A DNA stretch of 64,000 nt from Lepidodermella squamata. Taxonomy: Eukaryota; Gastrotricha. Each line of letters begins with the position of its first letter. Within the stretch, counting starts at the first letter, position 1. The DNA is taken from positions 3,100,001 through 3,164,000 of the forward strand of contig JBLDXI010000017.1 of NCBI GenBank assembly GCA_047495785.1. The letters are read 5' to 3'. The position numbers were made by a program, and so were the translations under genes. Positions 37,043 to 48,891 of the stretch are shown here, one piece after another. The notes under the pieces are model-generated. The model had not been told where the DNA came from. It ran no database searches and was given only the letters and a program-made list of their open reading frames with translations.

Positions 37043-38339
37043 ATGATTAGCTTCAACGTGGTGCTGTCTAAAGAATGCTTCGTGATATCCAACCAACTTG
37101 CTCAAAGCAGCGATTTGAACTGGCAGAACTCAGTTGTTCCTCTGATATCTTCGTCTCAGCATCCATGTCCAGTTTGCAAGTCAAATGTTCAGCTGCGCTG
37201 TTTGTTGAAACACCTCAATTCCCACAGCATGGGCAAAAAAGTAAATATGTACTGGAATTTGGTTTTTAATTTAATAACGCTATTCATTACATTAATTTAG
37301 GCATGCATTTACTATAGGTGCCCTATAAGCGGATGCAAGTACTCCGAACAATCTCAGTCACATTTTACGAAGCTGTCGCACTGTGTTGCTGTAAGTGTTG
37401 CGACGTTCAAAGTTGATATTTTTATATTGCTTATGTTCAGCATTACTTGAGGTCCCACAATGCGAGCCACAATTCATCTTTCCCACGACCAGATAACCTC
37501 ATTTGTGCAACCTGCTCGTCGAAATTCACCTCGAGAGATTCGCTTCGCATTCATTGTTCAAGAATGCACCATGACTCAAAAGACGGCACTTATGCCTGTT
37601 CTCGCCGGAAGCGGGCTGTTTCGCCGGCACCGGAAGTTGACATTCGCCCTAAAAATTGCGTGAAGTCTTCAGCCGTATATACCAAAAGCACCAGCTCGAT
37701 GGCAATGCCTCAGCTGTGCGTTGTAGTAATCGACTCAGGGGCTCGAAATCAATGCAAAACAGTTGAGAATTCTTGCCAGACGGACACCGCTTTGAGCGAA
37801 CCAGAGCCGTGCGTAATTACAAGTAATTTGATGATCACTGAGTTGAGTTTCGTAAACAATTATTTATTTGTACAGTCGCTACTTCTCCATTGCCACCGCA
37901 GTTTACAAGTACCAACACACAATCAGCCGCCGTGGACGGACCCGAAACGTGCGAGGCTTTGCTATCGCCCCTTTTTGTTGAGGCTGAAACCTTCACAGAC
38001 GTCACGGCTATGCATAGTACAGCAGCTCAAACTGTTGCTGCCATTGATTTTGGCGATGGAGTAAGGTCTCCAATGGCTGATCTCACCGCTATGTCTGTGC
38101 AGACCGATGGCTTCGATCCATACCGATGGCGTTATCCCATTGACGGTGCAGAGTATATGCAATCTCACGCGGAGACTCAAACAGCTTTGGACGACGATGA
38201 ATTATTTCTACCGTCAACCTCTGTCGAATTCGGATCGTCTGCATTCCAAAATGCAGGCACTCAGACTCAACCTTTCGTCATGCCAATTTCACACACTGAT
38301 AATAGACCGGACCTTCAATTATTTCCACTCTGGCCGTAG
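37043..38339 (+). CDS. ATMIN: ATMIN/ASCIZ-like zinc-finger protein with TQT motifs
   Basis: Exons 37043-37240, 37301-37390, 37441-37822, 37876-38339; 377 residues. Zinc fingers: CPVCKSNVQLRCLLKHLNSH, CPISGC...H...HYLRSH, and CATCSSKFTSRDSLRIHC. The C-terminal half carries repeated LC8-type motifs: SCQTD, AAQTV, SVQTD, ETQTALDDDEL and GTQTQPF. This combination is diagnostic of ATMIN/ASCIZ, which activates the dynein light chain gene DYNLL1 and is restrained by binding of LC8 to its TQT sites. It is much shorter than the vertebrate protein. The start is the ATG at 37043; an in-frame ATG at 36971 is possible. Possible AATAAA signals are at 38343 and 38363. It converges on PDCD2. Confidence 0.75.
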
Positions 38340-38399
38340 ATTAATAAATACTATTTTATACCGAAATAAAGAGAAATTTCACGAAAGCAACAACTTGTT

Positions 38400-39625
38400 T
38401 TATTCTGAATAATCTTGCTTCCACAAAAATTCTCTGGCACAAACCGAATGGTTATCTTTAATTGTTGCACAATTTGCTGAGCAGGTATAAATTGCAAGCG
38501 TGGCCCAATCTATGCCACTACCAACGACTGTATCGTCATCCAAGCGAAGGTAGGTCAGAAGTTGCGGCATTATTTGGAACTCAAATTGCCGCGCAGCACC
38601 ACATAAATCGCAGTTTGGAATGAAATCCGGTAAATTACTGGAAGACGGCCATAAAGGTGCATCAGAGCCGAGCTCGTAGCGTATAATTTGCGACGGGCAA
38701 CAGTTGATCCGTTTAAGGAAGCGCGAGAAAGCCGGATCTTTCTTTCCGGTGACTTGAGACTCCAAATTCGTATCTTCCTCTTCAGCCTCAGTTTGCTCCT
38801 TTGTAAATTCACTCAAATCCTTAGGTTCCGGATCTTTCACCCTCTCCTTGTCACCCCTGGCGGGTTCAGGTTCAATGAAGACTTCAAACTCGGGAAGGGC
38901 GAGAGTACTCGAAGATGAGCTAGGCTGTTGCGCTTCGCTCGCCGTTTCATTACAAACCAACTTATGACCACCATTATGCCAATGCTGAGTTTGATGTAAA
39001 CGGCTACAATAGGCAGCCGCTTTACATCGAGCACATCGCGAAGGAGCGCGAACGCCACAGACGGCGCAAAGTTGAGGCAGAGTAGCGTGATATTCCTTAT
39101 CTTTTTCTAATTTTAGTTCAACACTAGCTCCGTCAACTGGGTAAATAGGATTATGCTCCGGCAATTGACTCCGAAAAACCTGTGAAAACGTTTCATAAGA
39201 TAATCTGACTCCAGACATCGGGGAAAACAAACCGCTAAGTTTTTGCTCGAATTTTTTGTAGAACATTCCCGTCTAGTGCACATGAACACGTAAATAGTTC
39301 GATGGTAAGCGTCCTCCTCTCGATTCGGCAACGGGCAGTATAATTGAGCTAGTAGAATAAGAGGGCCCGAGCAGTCGCCACATTTCAAGTCATCCGGCTC
39401 AATCACACTTCGCGGGTCAAGCCACACAGGCTGAAAAACTAGTCATTCAAGCCCCGCGACCAAGAGATTTTCATCGCATCTTACCTTCCCGCCTACTTTA
39501 GAAGGGAAATTCTGCGGCAGAAATGCGTCATCTTCAGGTTCTGTTTCGATGAATCCAAGGTCTACGGCAGTAATTGAATCCCTATCGGCATCCATCTCAC
39601 AATCTGAACCTTTGCTATCGGACAT
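38400..39625 (-). CDS. PDCD2: PDCD2/Zfrp8 homologue
   Basis: Exons 39625-39485, 39430-39233, 39179-38400; 372 residues. The N-terminal block VDLGFIETEPEDDAFLPQNF followed by PSKVGGKPVWLDP is the conserved PDCD2 start. The first zinc-binding region is CGDCSGPLILLAQLYCPLP. The MYND finger is CAVCGVRAPSRCARCKAAAY then C..H..H...C. The C-terminal PDCD2_C domain has CDLCGAARQFEFQIMPQLL, IDWATLAIYTCSANC and EFLWKQD. Known role: chaperone for 40S protein uS5 and stem-cell maintenance. Intron 2 uses a GTTTGT donor. The stop codon lies inside an AATAAA, so the 3' UTR may be extremely short. Confidence 0.93.
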
Positions 39626-39726
39626 TTAATTTATTTGTTAATCACTATGAGTGGAAAAAATCAAAATAATGAGATCCGATACAAATAGTTTATTAAAATA
39701 GCACAATACGTCACGGGAAATACTTT

Positions 39727-41827
39727 TCAGGCTCTACCGAGAAATTTTCGGGCCTGATTGTCGAAATACACAAGAGCAAGACATGTCCAAGTCCGCAGCG
39801 GGTTAACAATAAATGCAACCAGGCCGTAAGATTGAGCATCACAATAAGCCGCCCACAACTGCCATAAAATAAGAAACTGGAACAACAGCCGCTGGGCTAT
39901 TCTCGTGGGCCGCCACCGATTGCTGTGGGCAGGCGAGAAGAGCCAGGCGAAATAGAGTAGGAGAGGCATGTAGAAAGTCACAACATTGAGAAATCCTTGG
40001 AAGGCAACAACGGCGTCAGGAATGAAAGATCCGTCGTCGAGTAGCAAAACTCCATGGCCGAAAACGAGAGCATAGCGAGAAGTCAAAGCTTCACCCATCA
40101 GCCATGGTCCGAAAATCGGATAGGCGTAGATGAAGACCAAGGTGGCAAACAGCAACAAAGGAACCTGGGCGAAGGCGACGAAGCCTTTCATCGGCACGAA
40201 GCGTAAAAACCAGCTGGGCTGGTAACGAGCACTCATGAGGAGAATAATGCATAACAAGGTCGAGGCAATAAAGCTATTTCGACAGATCTTTGGGACATTT
40301 GACAAAAGAATGAGTGAGGCGAAAGGCCCGCCGATGTTGCTAGGCAACAACTGTGAGGCTCGACCAGTGTCGACAAAAAACGTGACTTCTTCCACAGCTT
40401 TTTGCCGTTTCACGTCAACAACAACAACCTCGAGCCGATGAAAAATTCCGACTAATTCATCCGGTTTCCAAGGCAACGTGTACATTGAATGAGAAACTGA
40501 ATGCCGCGTCGCATTTCCTAGGACTTTGCCGTTAAGCGAAACTTGAACAAACGCGATTTCCACATTCGAAAAGGCGAGGATTCGAATGTGAGTCGATTTG
40601 GCGATTTTTTCAAGTGGCTCGTGATTTGGCATAGCGTATAAAGCTTCTTTCGGGTTCGTGACCACGACAACCGGCCATTTACCAAGAGGGATATCGACGA
40701 AATTGAACATGCCATGATCGACAGATATCAAACGATACCTCTGGGTCTTCTGAAAATCGGCCAGTTCTAGTTCAAGTTGGCCGAGCGGAGCGTGCCTGGC
40801 ATACAGAGCCAATTCAGCGTCGTAAACCGAATGCAGGTGGCCGCAAATGTAAAGAGCGCCGTGCCGAATTACATTGCCGTCAAAAAGCCGCTTCTGAGAC
40901 GAAACTGTACCGCCGACAAAGATGGTCGACGCTGGATAGTGTCCGGACCATATCGCTAACTGCACTCCGTCTTTGGCTAAGCTATCGTCGGTTTCTCTAA
41001 AGGCATCCAGACTTGATTCGGGTAGAACCCCGAAAAAGTTATAGGGCCTGCGGAAACCCGGGTTAGGAGTGGCGTCAGTCGCTACTATTGCATATTGAGT
41101 CCCATTTACTGTGAATTTGTGAACAACATGTCGTTCTTTCGAGCTCCACTGATGGGCAAAGGGCGAAAATTTTCTGCAAAAACAAAGATCGAAAAGGTCA
41201 ATAAACAAGGAAAATCTTGCCTACCTGTATAGGTCATTAGACACAGAGCCAACATCGAATTTATCGTGGTTTCCACGCATATCAATCCAGGTTACTTGTT
41301 CTTTCCCAATCGAGGTCTCACCGGTCGCCAAATATTGATCGAGTAACTTGCGATACTTTTGCCATTCAGACAATTCTTGGCCTGAGTGAAGCAAATTCGC
41401 TTGCTTAGCGTCCGTTAAATCGCCTGATAGAAAAACATAGAATGAAACCTTCACTACTGTCAGCAAATTTGTTTTTCTCACCTGTAGCTACAACTGCGAG
41501 AGGTTTTATGCTTGGAATAATTTCAGACAGAAACAGCTCCAAATTATCAGGTATGTGAAAGTTTCGGTAAGAGCTTATGTGAATGTCACTGATTTGTAGA
41601 ATCCACCAGATGTGGCTGTTATCCTCACTAGGATACGCGTCTCGGAGACTGGGTGACATTGTAAACTGTTTCGAATCGATGACATCGGTAGCTGGAACGG
41701 CGGCTAGCAGCGTATCTGCGGCCAGGTACAAAAACAGGGAGATGCAAACGAGTAAAATACCCGTGGCATTTCCACTCGCCGACTGGACGCACGGACTTAT
41801 CCGGCTTTTACCTCTCTGTTCATTCAT
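39727..41827 (-). CDS. TMEM62: TMEM62-like metallophosphoesterase membrane protein, copy A
   Basis: Exons 41827-41482, 41423-41225, 41173-39727; 663 residues, near the family length. An N-terminal hydrophobic anchor (GILLVCISLFLYLAAD) is followed by a calcineurin-like phosphoesterase domain with all metal-ligand motifs: ISDIH, ATGDLTDA, RGNHDKFD, SGHYP, CGHLH. A beta-rich region follows, then several membrane segments in the C-terminal third (LLFATLVFIYAYPIFGPWL and others). The substrate is unknown for the family. It lies 158 bp downstream of its paralogue on the same strand. Confidence 0.9.
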
Positions 41828-41985
41828 CAAATAGACTCTAAAAAGCCTTTGGATACAAAATAGTTTTACTGATTGTTTCAATCTCAAAAAAGTGCTATAA
41901 AAATTATTGACAATCTTGAAATGTAAAAATTATTTTCACCGCTTATTAAAACGAAGAGATTTCATCTAAAATATTCACACGGTTA

Positions 41986-44047
41986 TCAGTCCTTCAGCAG
42001 AGGTGTAGTAACAGTTGATACTTGTTTGAGATCAGAGTGATTGTTTTTCGAATGATTATTCACGGAATGAACCTGCTTCCCTCGACGGCGAAAGCTGATT
42101 TCGACATAAATCAGACAAATCACCATCCAAACTTGAGGAATGTTGGTAACAATCGCCAACCAACCGTAGGCCAGCGACAAGAAATAAGCACGGCGAAGTT
42201 GAAAGTAGATAATAGTCCCTAGGAGGGTCTTACAGATTAGCCACTTGTATAGCTGACGTCTCGTGCTAATTTGATTGGTTTGCCCAAAGGTTAACATAAA
42301 ATAGAAAATAACTGGCACGGTGAAACGAGTGATGTGAGCGATCCCTGCATAAGCGATACTGGGCTCTGTTATGTACTTGCCATTTATGAGCAGGACGCCC
42401 AGAGGAAAAACTACCCCGTAAGTGCCGCTCATCATCATCCCGAAGAACCAAGGACCAACCGAAGGGTAGATTATTATGAAGAAAAATAATTTGTAAATCA
42501 TTCCTTTTGCAGGCTGTGAGGCCGAAGTCGATTTTTTCATCTTTTTGCTAGTTGCCCAAATATGGCACATGTTTACCTTATCATAGTAACGCATTAGAAA
42601 AATTAAAAAAGTGACCAGCATTGTCAGAGAGTAAAAAATGGCATAGAGGCTGTTTTGCAGACTATTAAGCAACAAAAATGACGCGAGAAAGCCACCGGGG
42701 GCCGGCAGCGAGATTCCATGAAGAGATAGCCAATAACCGTATGGCTTGACGAAGAACTCGACCCTTGTTCTCGAATTAACGTTGCCACTCTTGTCAACGG
42801 CAACCACTGTGATTTCGTGGAAAATGTTCAAATCTAGCGTCGATGGATTCCAACGCAAAGTGTAAAAATCCGGGTCGGTTTCAGAGGCCATTGCGTTGCC
42901 TATCACTTGGCCATTGAGCCGAACTTGAATGTACTCAATGCCATACGGCGAGAACACGAGCATTCTGATGTGAGTAGATTGCATGATTTTTGATATTGGT
43001 TCGTAAGCAGGCATAGCATAAGCAGCTGGTTTAGGGTTCGTCACAAGAACAATAGGCCAATCGCCCATTTTTACGTCAACGAAAGACATCAAACCATGGT
43101 CAACAGCCAGAATACGGAATGTACTGCGGCGGCGAAAATCACTCAACTCAAGTTCTAATTGACCTGACGGGTGACGGGCGTAACATTGCGGCACAAAAGA
43201 CCTGAAATCGTGGTAATGGCCGCATAAATACGCGGCTCCATGCCTAATTTCGTCATCACCATTAATATTTGCAAAAAATACTCAATTAAAAAAATTACTG
43301 AACAACGTTGCCCAAGATGGTTCGAGATCCGCCAGATAGAATCGACGCGGTGGGGTAGTGACTAGCCCAAATTGTTAGTTGATTAGAACGGAGCATTTCA
43401 TCAGTCATTCGCAAATTTTCCAAAGTTTCAGCGGATAGATAACCGAAAAAGTTGTAGGGCGCACGGAGGCCCGGACTTGGAGCAGCATCTACGATCACTA
43501 TTCCATAGCTAACGTCATCGATGCTGAACTGGTACACAATGTGCTGATCCTGGTGGAGTAAAATTCCGGTATTTGCGCTGTCATTTGATATCGAGTACAT
43601 TGCATAGAGATTCTGGTAGTGACTTGGTGAAGGAACGTCAAACGAGTCGTGATTGCCACGGGTATCCAGCCACATCGGATATCGAATCAGTTTATTTGTA
43701 GAGATTCCAGCCAGATATCGCTGAACAATTTTGCGATAACGGCGCCATTCTGCCAATTGCTGACTAGAAAGCGGGTATTGTCTGGGAGAAATCGCGTTGG
43801 TAATATCACCGGTTGCCAAAACCACATGCGGCTTTATCACAGGTAGAATATCGGTAACAAATTGCTTGAAATTTCGGATGGATTCGAAGTTTTGAGCCGA
43901 GCTGAGATGCACGTCCGACACTTGCACGAGCCACCACAAATGCGATGGTTCAGCACCTAGAACTACATCGTCGCCGATTGTACTCGAGTTACCGGCCGAA
44001 GCTGATTCCGCTAGCCACACCACCGCGATCAAAGGGATTAAAATCAT
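41986..44047 (-). CDS. TMEM62: TMEM62-like metallophosphoesterase membrane protein, copy B
   Basis: Exons 44047-43299 and 43243-41986; 668 residues. It has a cleavable signal peptide (MILIPLIAVVWLAESASA) and a phosphoesterase domain with VSDVH, ATGDITNA, RGNHDSFD, ASHYP and CGHYH. It has the same C-terminal membrane segments as copy A. The intron was placed so that the two exons join as GNVVQHGAAYLCGH, which aligns with GNVIRHGALYICGH of copy A. Copies A and B share the domain order but are well diverged, pointing to an old tandem duplication. B lacks the first intron of A. Confidence 0.9.
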
Positions 44048-44166
44048 TAAATCCCTAAAATTAATTGAAAGTTAGGTAAAATTAATATTGTTTATGCTAG
44101 CAGTGGGAAATTTCGTCACGAAAGGCTATTTCAGTAATCAAGCACATAACATTAGATGCGGTTACA

Positions 44167-46300
44167 TTAGCGACGAGATGATAGCAAATGCGAGGAGATG
44201 CTCTTGGTACGGCCGTCGAAAATCAGGGCGTTGTCAACAGGCACGAATTGACCAGTGATGAGCTTCACGGCTTCGTGGGATATGATACCACCCATCACCG
44301 GGGCACACACCTCCGGACTTTGAGCACAGCAGATGAGTTCGGACAGCAGTTCCGTAGGCTTGGCAAGTGACGGCGCTAATTTCGAAACTTGCGTTGAAAG
44401 CTCGTTGAGGTCACTGGGCAATGGCAAGCGGCCGTTTGTCGAACAGAATTCGTCGAAAGCGCGCATGGCAACGTAGTGCTCGAAATGAGACCAAGATTCG
44501 GCGGATTGGATATCTTCTTGTTTCAGCGAAACACCTCGAATAACCCTCAAGAAAGCGGCATTTCGACAAAACAGTTGAACATCGGTGAAATTCGGCAGTT
44601 TTTCAGGTGGAACACCACGCTCTTGGCCGATAGATAGCACAATGCGATGAACAACCGATGCGTCATTATCCGCCTGATTTCGATACGCCTCTTGAAGGGA
44701 GACGAAACGAACAGTGGATGCACTGATATCAGGAATTGAGCCTCGAAGCGGAAGCGGGTAACGCATATTTGACCGAGTTTTGATGAATTGACGCAACCCA
44801 GCGCACATTAACCAGAATGGCTCGGTGGATTCGTCGACGTTTTTATCGGCAAGAGTTTCGGACAATTCACTCGGTATGCCAGCTCGAGCAGTGAGAGCTG
44901 CATTCAAGCCTTTTATGGCTTGCTGGTAATTTTCCGCCTCCTCGTTATTGTCAACATGAGCATCAGCGTGTGCTGCTTCTCGAATTCGTTGTTTAATTTG
45001 ATCCCTCTCTTTCGAGGTCAAAATAGTGCCATCGTTGCTTGGGAATAGTTTACGCAAGAAGTGAAGCACAATCAGCGGCCACGGAACTGAACGTCGATCG
45101 TGGGGCGTGAGTTCGTCGAAGTTCAGCAGGCCGTATATCGCATCGAGCCCGGGGAAAGGTTCCATAAGGCGTAAATCTTCGACAGCGTATTCAACGTGAG
45201 TTTCGATGATTGGGTAGACAGGGGGTAGGCAAGTTCTTGAATAGGCCATCAAACCAATCGTTGTACAAGTGATAACAGGCACTGGCAAGATTCGTTCAAC
45301 TAATTCGTCCAAATCAGGCTTCAAACAAAAAATAATTAGGGCACGATGAGTAAATAATTAATCATATTTATTTACCACCAAATTCGGGTTGCAAATAATG
45401 ACACAGCTAGGCCGTTTGCTGCAGGCATTATCGTGGTTTTCCTGGTGGATAAAATCAGCTAGGTGAGCTGTGCTCTTGAGGCGCAGACAGCTGATGGAAG
45501 CAGAAGGATTGAATAGCTTGGTCCAATGCGCCATTGCATCGCTAATGGACTTATTTTCAAACCCATGCATAGGGGGTAGGGCCTGGCGTGCGCTCTGTGA
45601 AAGGAGGACGAGAAAATATCAATAAATTCTGTGAATATTTGGGGCACCTGCGCACATTGCACTGTGGAGTTCAACCGGTGTGTAGCAACGATGAATCGAT
45701 TGGTTTTAATTATTAATTCAAATACGCCGTAGTTATGGGCTACGTCGTGCATAAACGGCGTTCGAAAAACGAAGAAATAATAAAACAAACGTTTTCAGCG
45801 GAGACAGCTGGCCCGGTATCGACGAAAACCAAACAGCCGACGCCAGCGAGAGAAAGGTTTTTCGCTACCTCGCTCGCAGTCATTGAATGCCCCATAACGT
45901 ACACGCAACCGGTCGATAACGCCGCCTGCCCATGGTCGCCCCATATTCGAATCTGACGATCGTATTTAGCAGACACGTTAACGTTTTGCGCAGACGTGTT
46001 CCCATTCGAGACGACAGATAATCGGGCGCCTACGCCGTAGATAGGCCTAGGCTCATTGTTCACGCTATTGATCGATCCTTCGCAAACATTGCTGTTGTCT
46101 TCCATAGAGTCCATGCGCGACTTCTTAAGACACGGGGTGCTGGGCGACGATCGGTTCGAGGAGCTGTCAATACACGCGGGGGTATCAGGGGGTGAGATAG
46201 TTGGCAAGCTGTGCTTATTTCCAGACGTGGTAGTTTTTGTGGTGTCTTCGTTCAAGGGTGCTGCTTCATCAATACTAGCAACGGGTTGCGCAGAAAACAT
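44167..46300 (-). CDS. NAE1: NEDD8-activating enzyme E1 regulatory subunit (APP-BP1/ULA-1)
   Basis: Exons 46300-45791, 45594-45376, 45318-44167; 626 residues. After a Ser/Thr-rich N-terminal extension of about 110 residues, unusual for the family, the adenylation-domain half starts YDRQIRIWGDHGQAAL and includes SLAGVGCLVFVDTGP. Later blocks match NAE1: YAVEDLRLMEPFP, HDRRSVPWPLIVLHFLRK, LPLRGSIPDISAST, CRNAAFLRVIRG and PVMGGIISHEAVKLITGQF. It pairs with UBA3 to activate NEDD8 for cullin neddylation. The exon 2 acceptor (45595) is chosen by reading frame; the region it joins is less conserved than expected, so this junction is the weakest. Confidence 0.9.
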
Positions 46301-47402
46301 CAAGCTACTCCAGCTCTATATATCACCACCTCGCTGCTTATCTCTCTTTTCACTTTATCACCTAAATTTCGATTCAAAGCAAATAAAACCATGATTAATC
46401 GAGATAACAACAAAAAACAGACAACACTGAAAATTCCAAAACCAAGGTTTTTACTGTATAGGACAATATCGTATATTTAACATATGATAACTTTTGATGA
46501 TGGCAATAACATTGATGAAGTGAGGGAGTTTTTATCAACTATTTCGAATAGTTCCAAAGAGAATGAAACCAAAGATGATTCTTTACAGGAAATGCAATAA
46601 GACAGAACCAGACATTTTCCGGTCAGGGGTGGTTAAGAAAACTCTGCTCGATCAAAATTTGCATAAGTAAGCTATCGTGCACGCACAGAGTTCTTGCCAG
46701 CTAGTTTATGAAGGGGAAAGAGATAGCGTCGCCTGGTCTGGGGGCTTAGCTACCAGCATTAATCGTTATTATCAATTCAAATCAAGTGGATAGTGTACTT
46801 TAGTTCATAAGGGTAACACATGTTAGCTTAGATTAACAGCTATAAAGAATGTTTTGTTTCGCTTGCAATTTGAGGTGTGAAGAATTTGCAAAAGCAAATA
46901 TTTCTCACTGATCATCAGAAACGAAGTAGTTACCTAGTTAGTGAAACATCGCACAGTCTTCCAACACGCAAGAGCATACGCAGTAGCACAACACAATCGC
47001 ATGACCTGTTGGAAACAAATCATATTTACAGAACGAAGCTGATATGATATTGAAGAAGACCAAGAGCAAAAGCAAAAAATTAATGCGCGAAAACGCGTTA
47101 AACAATATTTTATCAAGAATTATGAGCTCGAAAGAGGCCTAGATACGTTTTCCTGTAATAATATTCACTGAATTGACACATGTAGCCATTAGATAGATAG
47201 TGATAATTACTATTTTAACGAAGGCCAACTCCACGTCGCTCGACTAAACTCGGTGGCTTGAGTAATTACTTTGTATATGAATGCAAATATAAGTGTAGAT
47301 AGTTATACATATTCAAAGAAGAAGCAAGTCGATACAGAATAATACGCACGTTATATCGCGAAAGTTACACGCTGAACGTTCCTGCCAGAGTTGAATTTTC
47401 AC
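46301..47402. other. Intergenic, no gene seen
   Basis: AT-rich spacer, presumably holding the NAE1 promoter and the eIF5 3' flank. No long frame or repeat was recognised. Confidence 0.5.
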
Positions 47403-48891
47403 TCAAATGTTGTCAATATCTAGATCCTCCATAGCCTCCTTCTTTCCTTCCTGGGCTCCAGGGGCCTGGATCACTTCAACGACACCGACCTTGCCACTGT
47501 GGCTGAAATCGACATGAAGGTCCGAGTCGGCTTCTTCCTCTTCTTCAATTTCTGGCTCAGCTTCTTCGTCCGACTCTTCCTCTTCAGCCTCCTTCAGCCA
47601 TGCCATGAATGGCTCTGCGGCAGCGTGGATTCGCTTGGAGATTTCTGAACCGACGTAACGTGAAGACGCCTTCTTGTCCCAGTCATAAAAGCCCTGCTCC
47701 TCAACAACATCAGCCATGTAGAGAATTTGCAACAACGGTGGAACTCGTTGCTTGATCTCAGTTTCAGTCAGACCTGCAACCAGCTTCTCGACTCCTCCAA
47801 GCAAATTGCGTTGGGCACGAACATTTTTGTAGGTGAACTAAATTTAGATTCACATGATCAACACATTTCATTCAGTATATATTAAGCTTACCTGATGAAG
47901 TATATGCTTGCATCCCTCTAAATCCTTCTGGAAATTTTTCAGCGACACCAGCACGTCCATCAGGAGCAGTGGCGCTTTGTCTTTAATAGCCAGAGCATCG
48001 GCTCGCTCGTACACTAGCTTAGCTGACGCAATTAGCTGCCCACTTGCCAGTAAATTTTTGCAGTAGGCGTAAAATATTTCCAGTTTCTCTTCCTCCGTTT
48101 TCTCGGATTCGTCAGTCATGATGAGGTTTCGAACGTGTTCAGAAAGCTGTTGCTCTTCTTGGCGACGCCTAGCTTCTTCCTCGGTATCTTCCAACCAATC
48201 ATCATCATCATTATCATCAGCATGTTCGCCGCTGTCTTGGCTGCCAAAACCAGCTGAGCCATTCCCATTTTGCTCGGTTTTCGACTTCTTCGAGCTTTTT
48301 CCCTCTTTCTTGGTCTCTTTCTTTGTTACAACAGGTGACTCAGTTTGATCTGGCGGATGTTTGATCAAAAACGAAGAGAATCTGCTGACAGCTTCCACCT
48401 GGCCGGTGTGACCACATGCGATGCAAGTAGCTGTAATAACTTGCTTTTTCGAATTGATCTGCAACTTTGTCTCGGGGTTGCCGCAGCCCGTACAGAGGAC
48501 GTATTTCTCAATAAAACCATACAACAACTCTTGCAGACGTTCAGCGGTGTGTGCTCCATTCACAATATAGCGTTCGTTTTTAGTATCGACTTGGATCTGG
48601 GCACCGAGCTCGCATCCAAAGAATTTAGTCGGGTCTAGACATCGGCAATGAATAACCAGATAGAAGACCGAAATGAAAACTTACAAAGCGGAGGGCGCTT
48701 CAAAGCCCTGGAAATATCAACCATATTCACGATGACAGTCTTAATCCCGTTACCTCTTCCTTCAATCTGAATGGAATAATATTTAACCATTAGATCGGTA
48801 CATTGAATATTAGCATTACCTTAGCCACCAGTTTAGGCATTTTGTACCGTTCAAAAGTATCGGAAGTTTTTCTGATGTTGATCATCGACAT
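47403..48891 (-). CDS. EIF5: Translation initiation factor eIF5
   Basis: Exons 48891-48820, 48766-48685, 48634-47892, 47837-47403; 443 residues (vertebrate about 430). The N-terminal GAP domain starts MSMINIRKTSDTFERYKMPK and has EGRGNGIKTVIVNMVD and YPTKFFGCELGAQ after splicing; Arg in the N-terminal tail is the GAP residue of the family. A zinc ribbon follows (CTGCGNPE...CIACG), then an acidic linker and the C-terminal W2/HEAT domain (FYDWDKKASSRYVG, PFMAWLKEAEEE) with an acidic tail. Role: GTPase activation of eIF2 and start-codon selection. All junctions reproduce conserved sequence. Confidence 0.97.
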
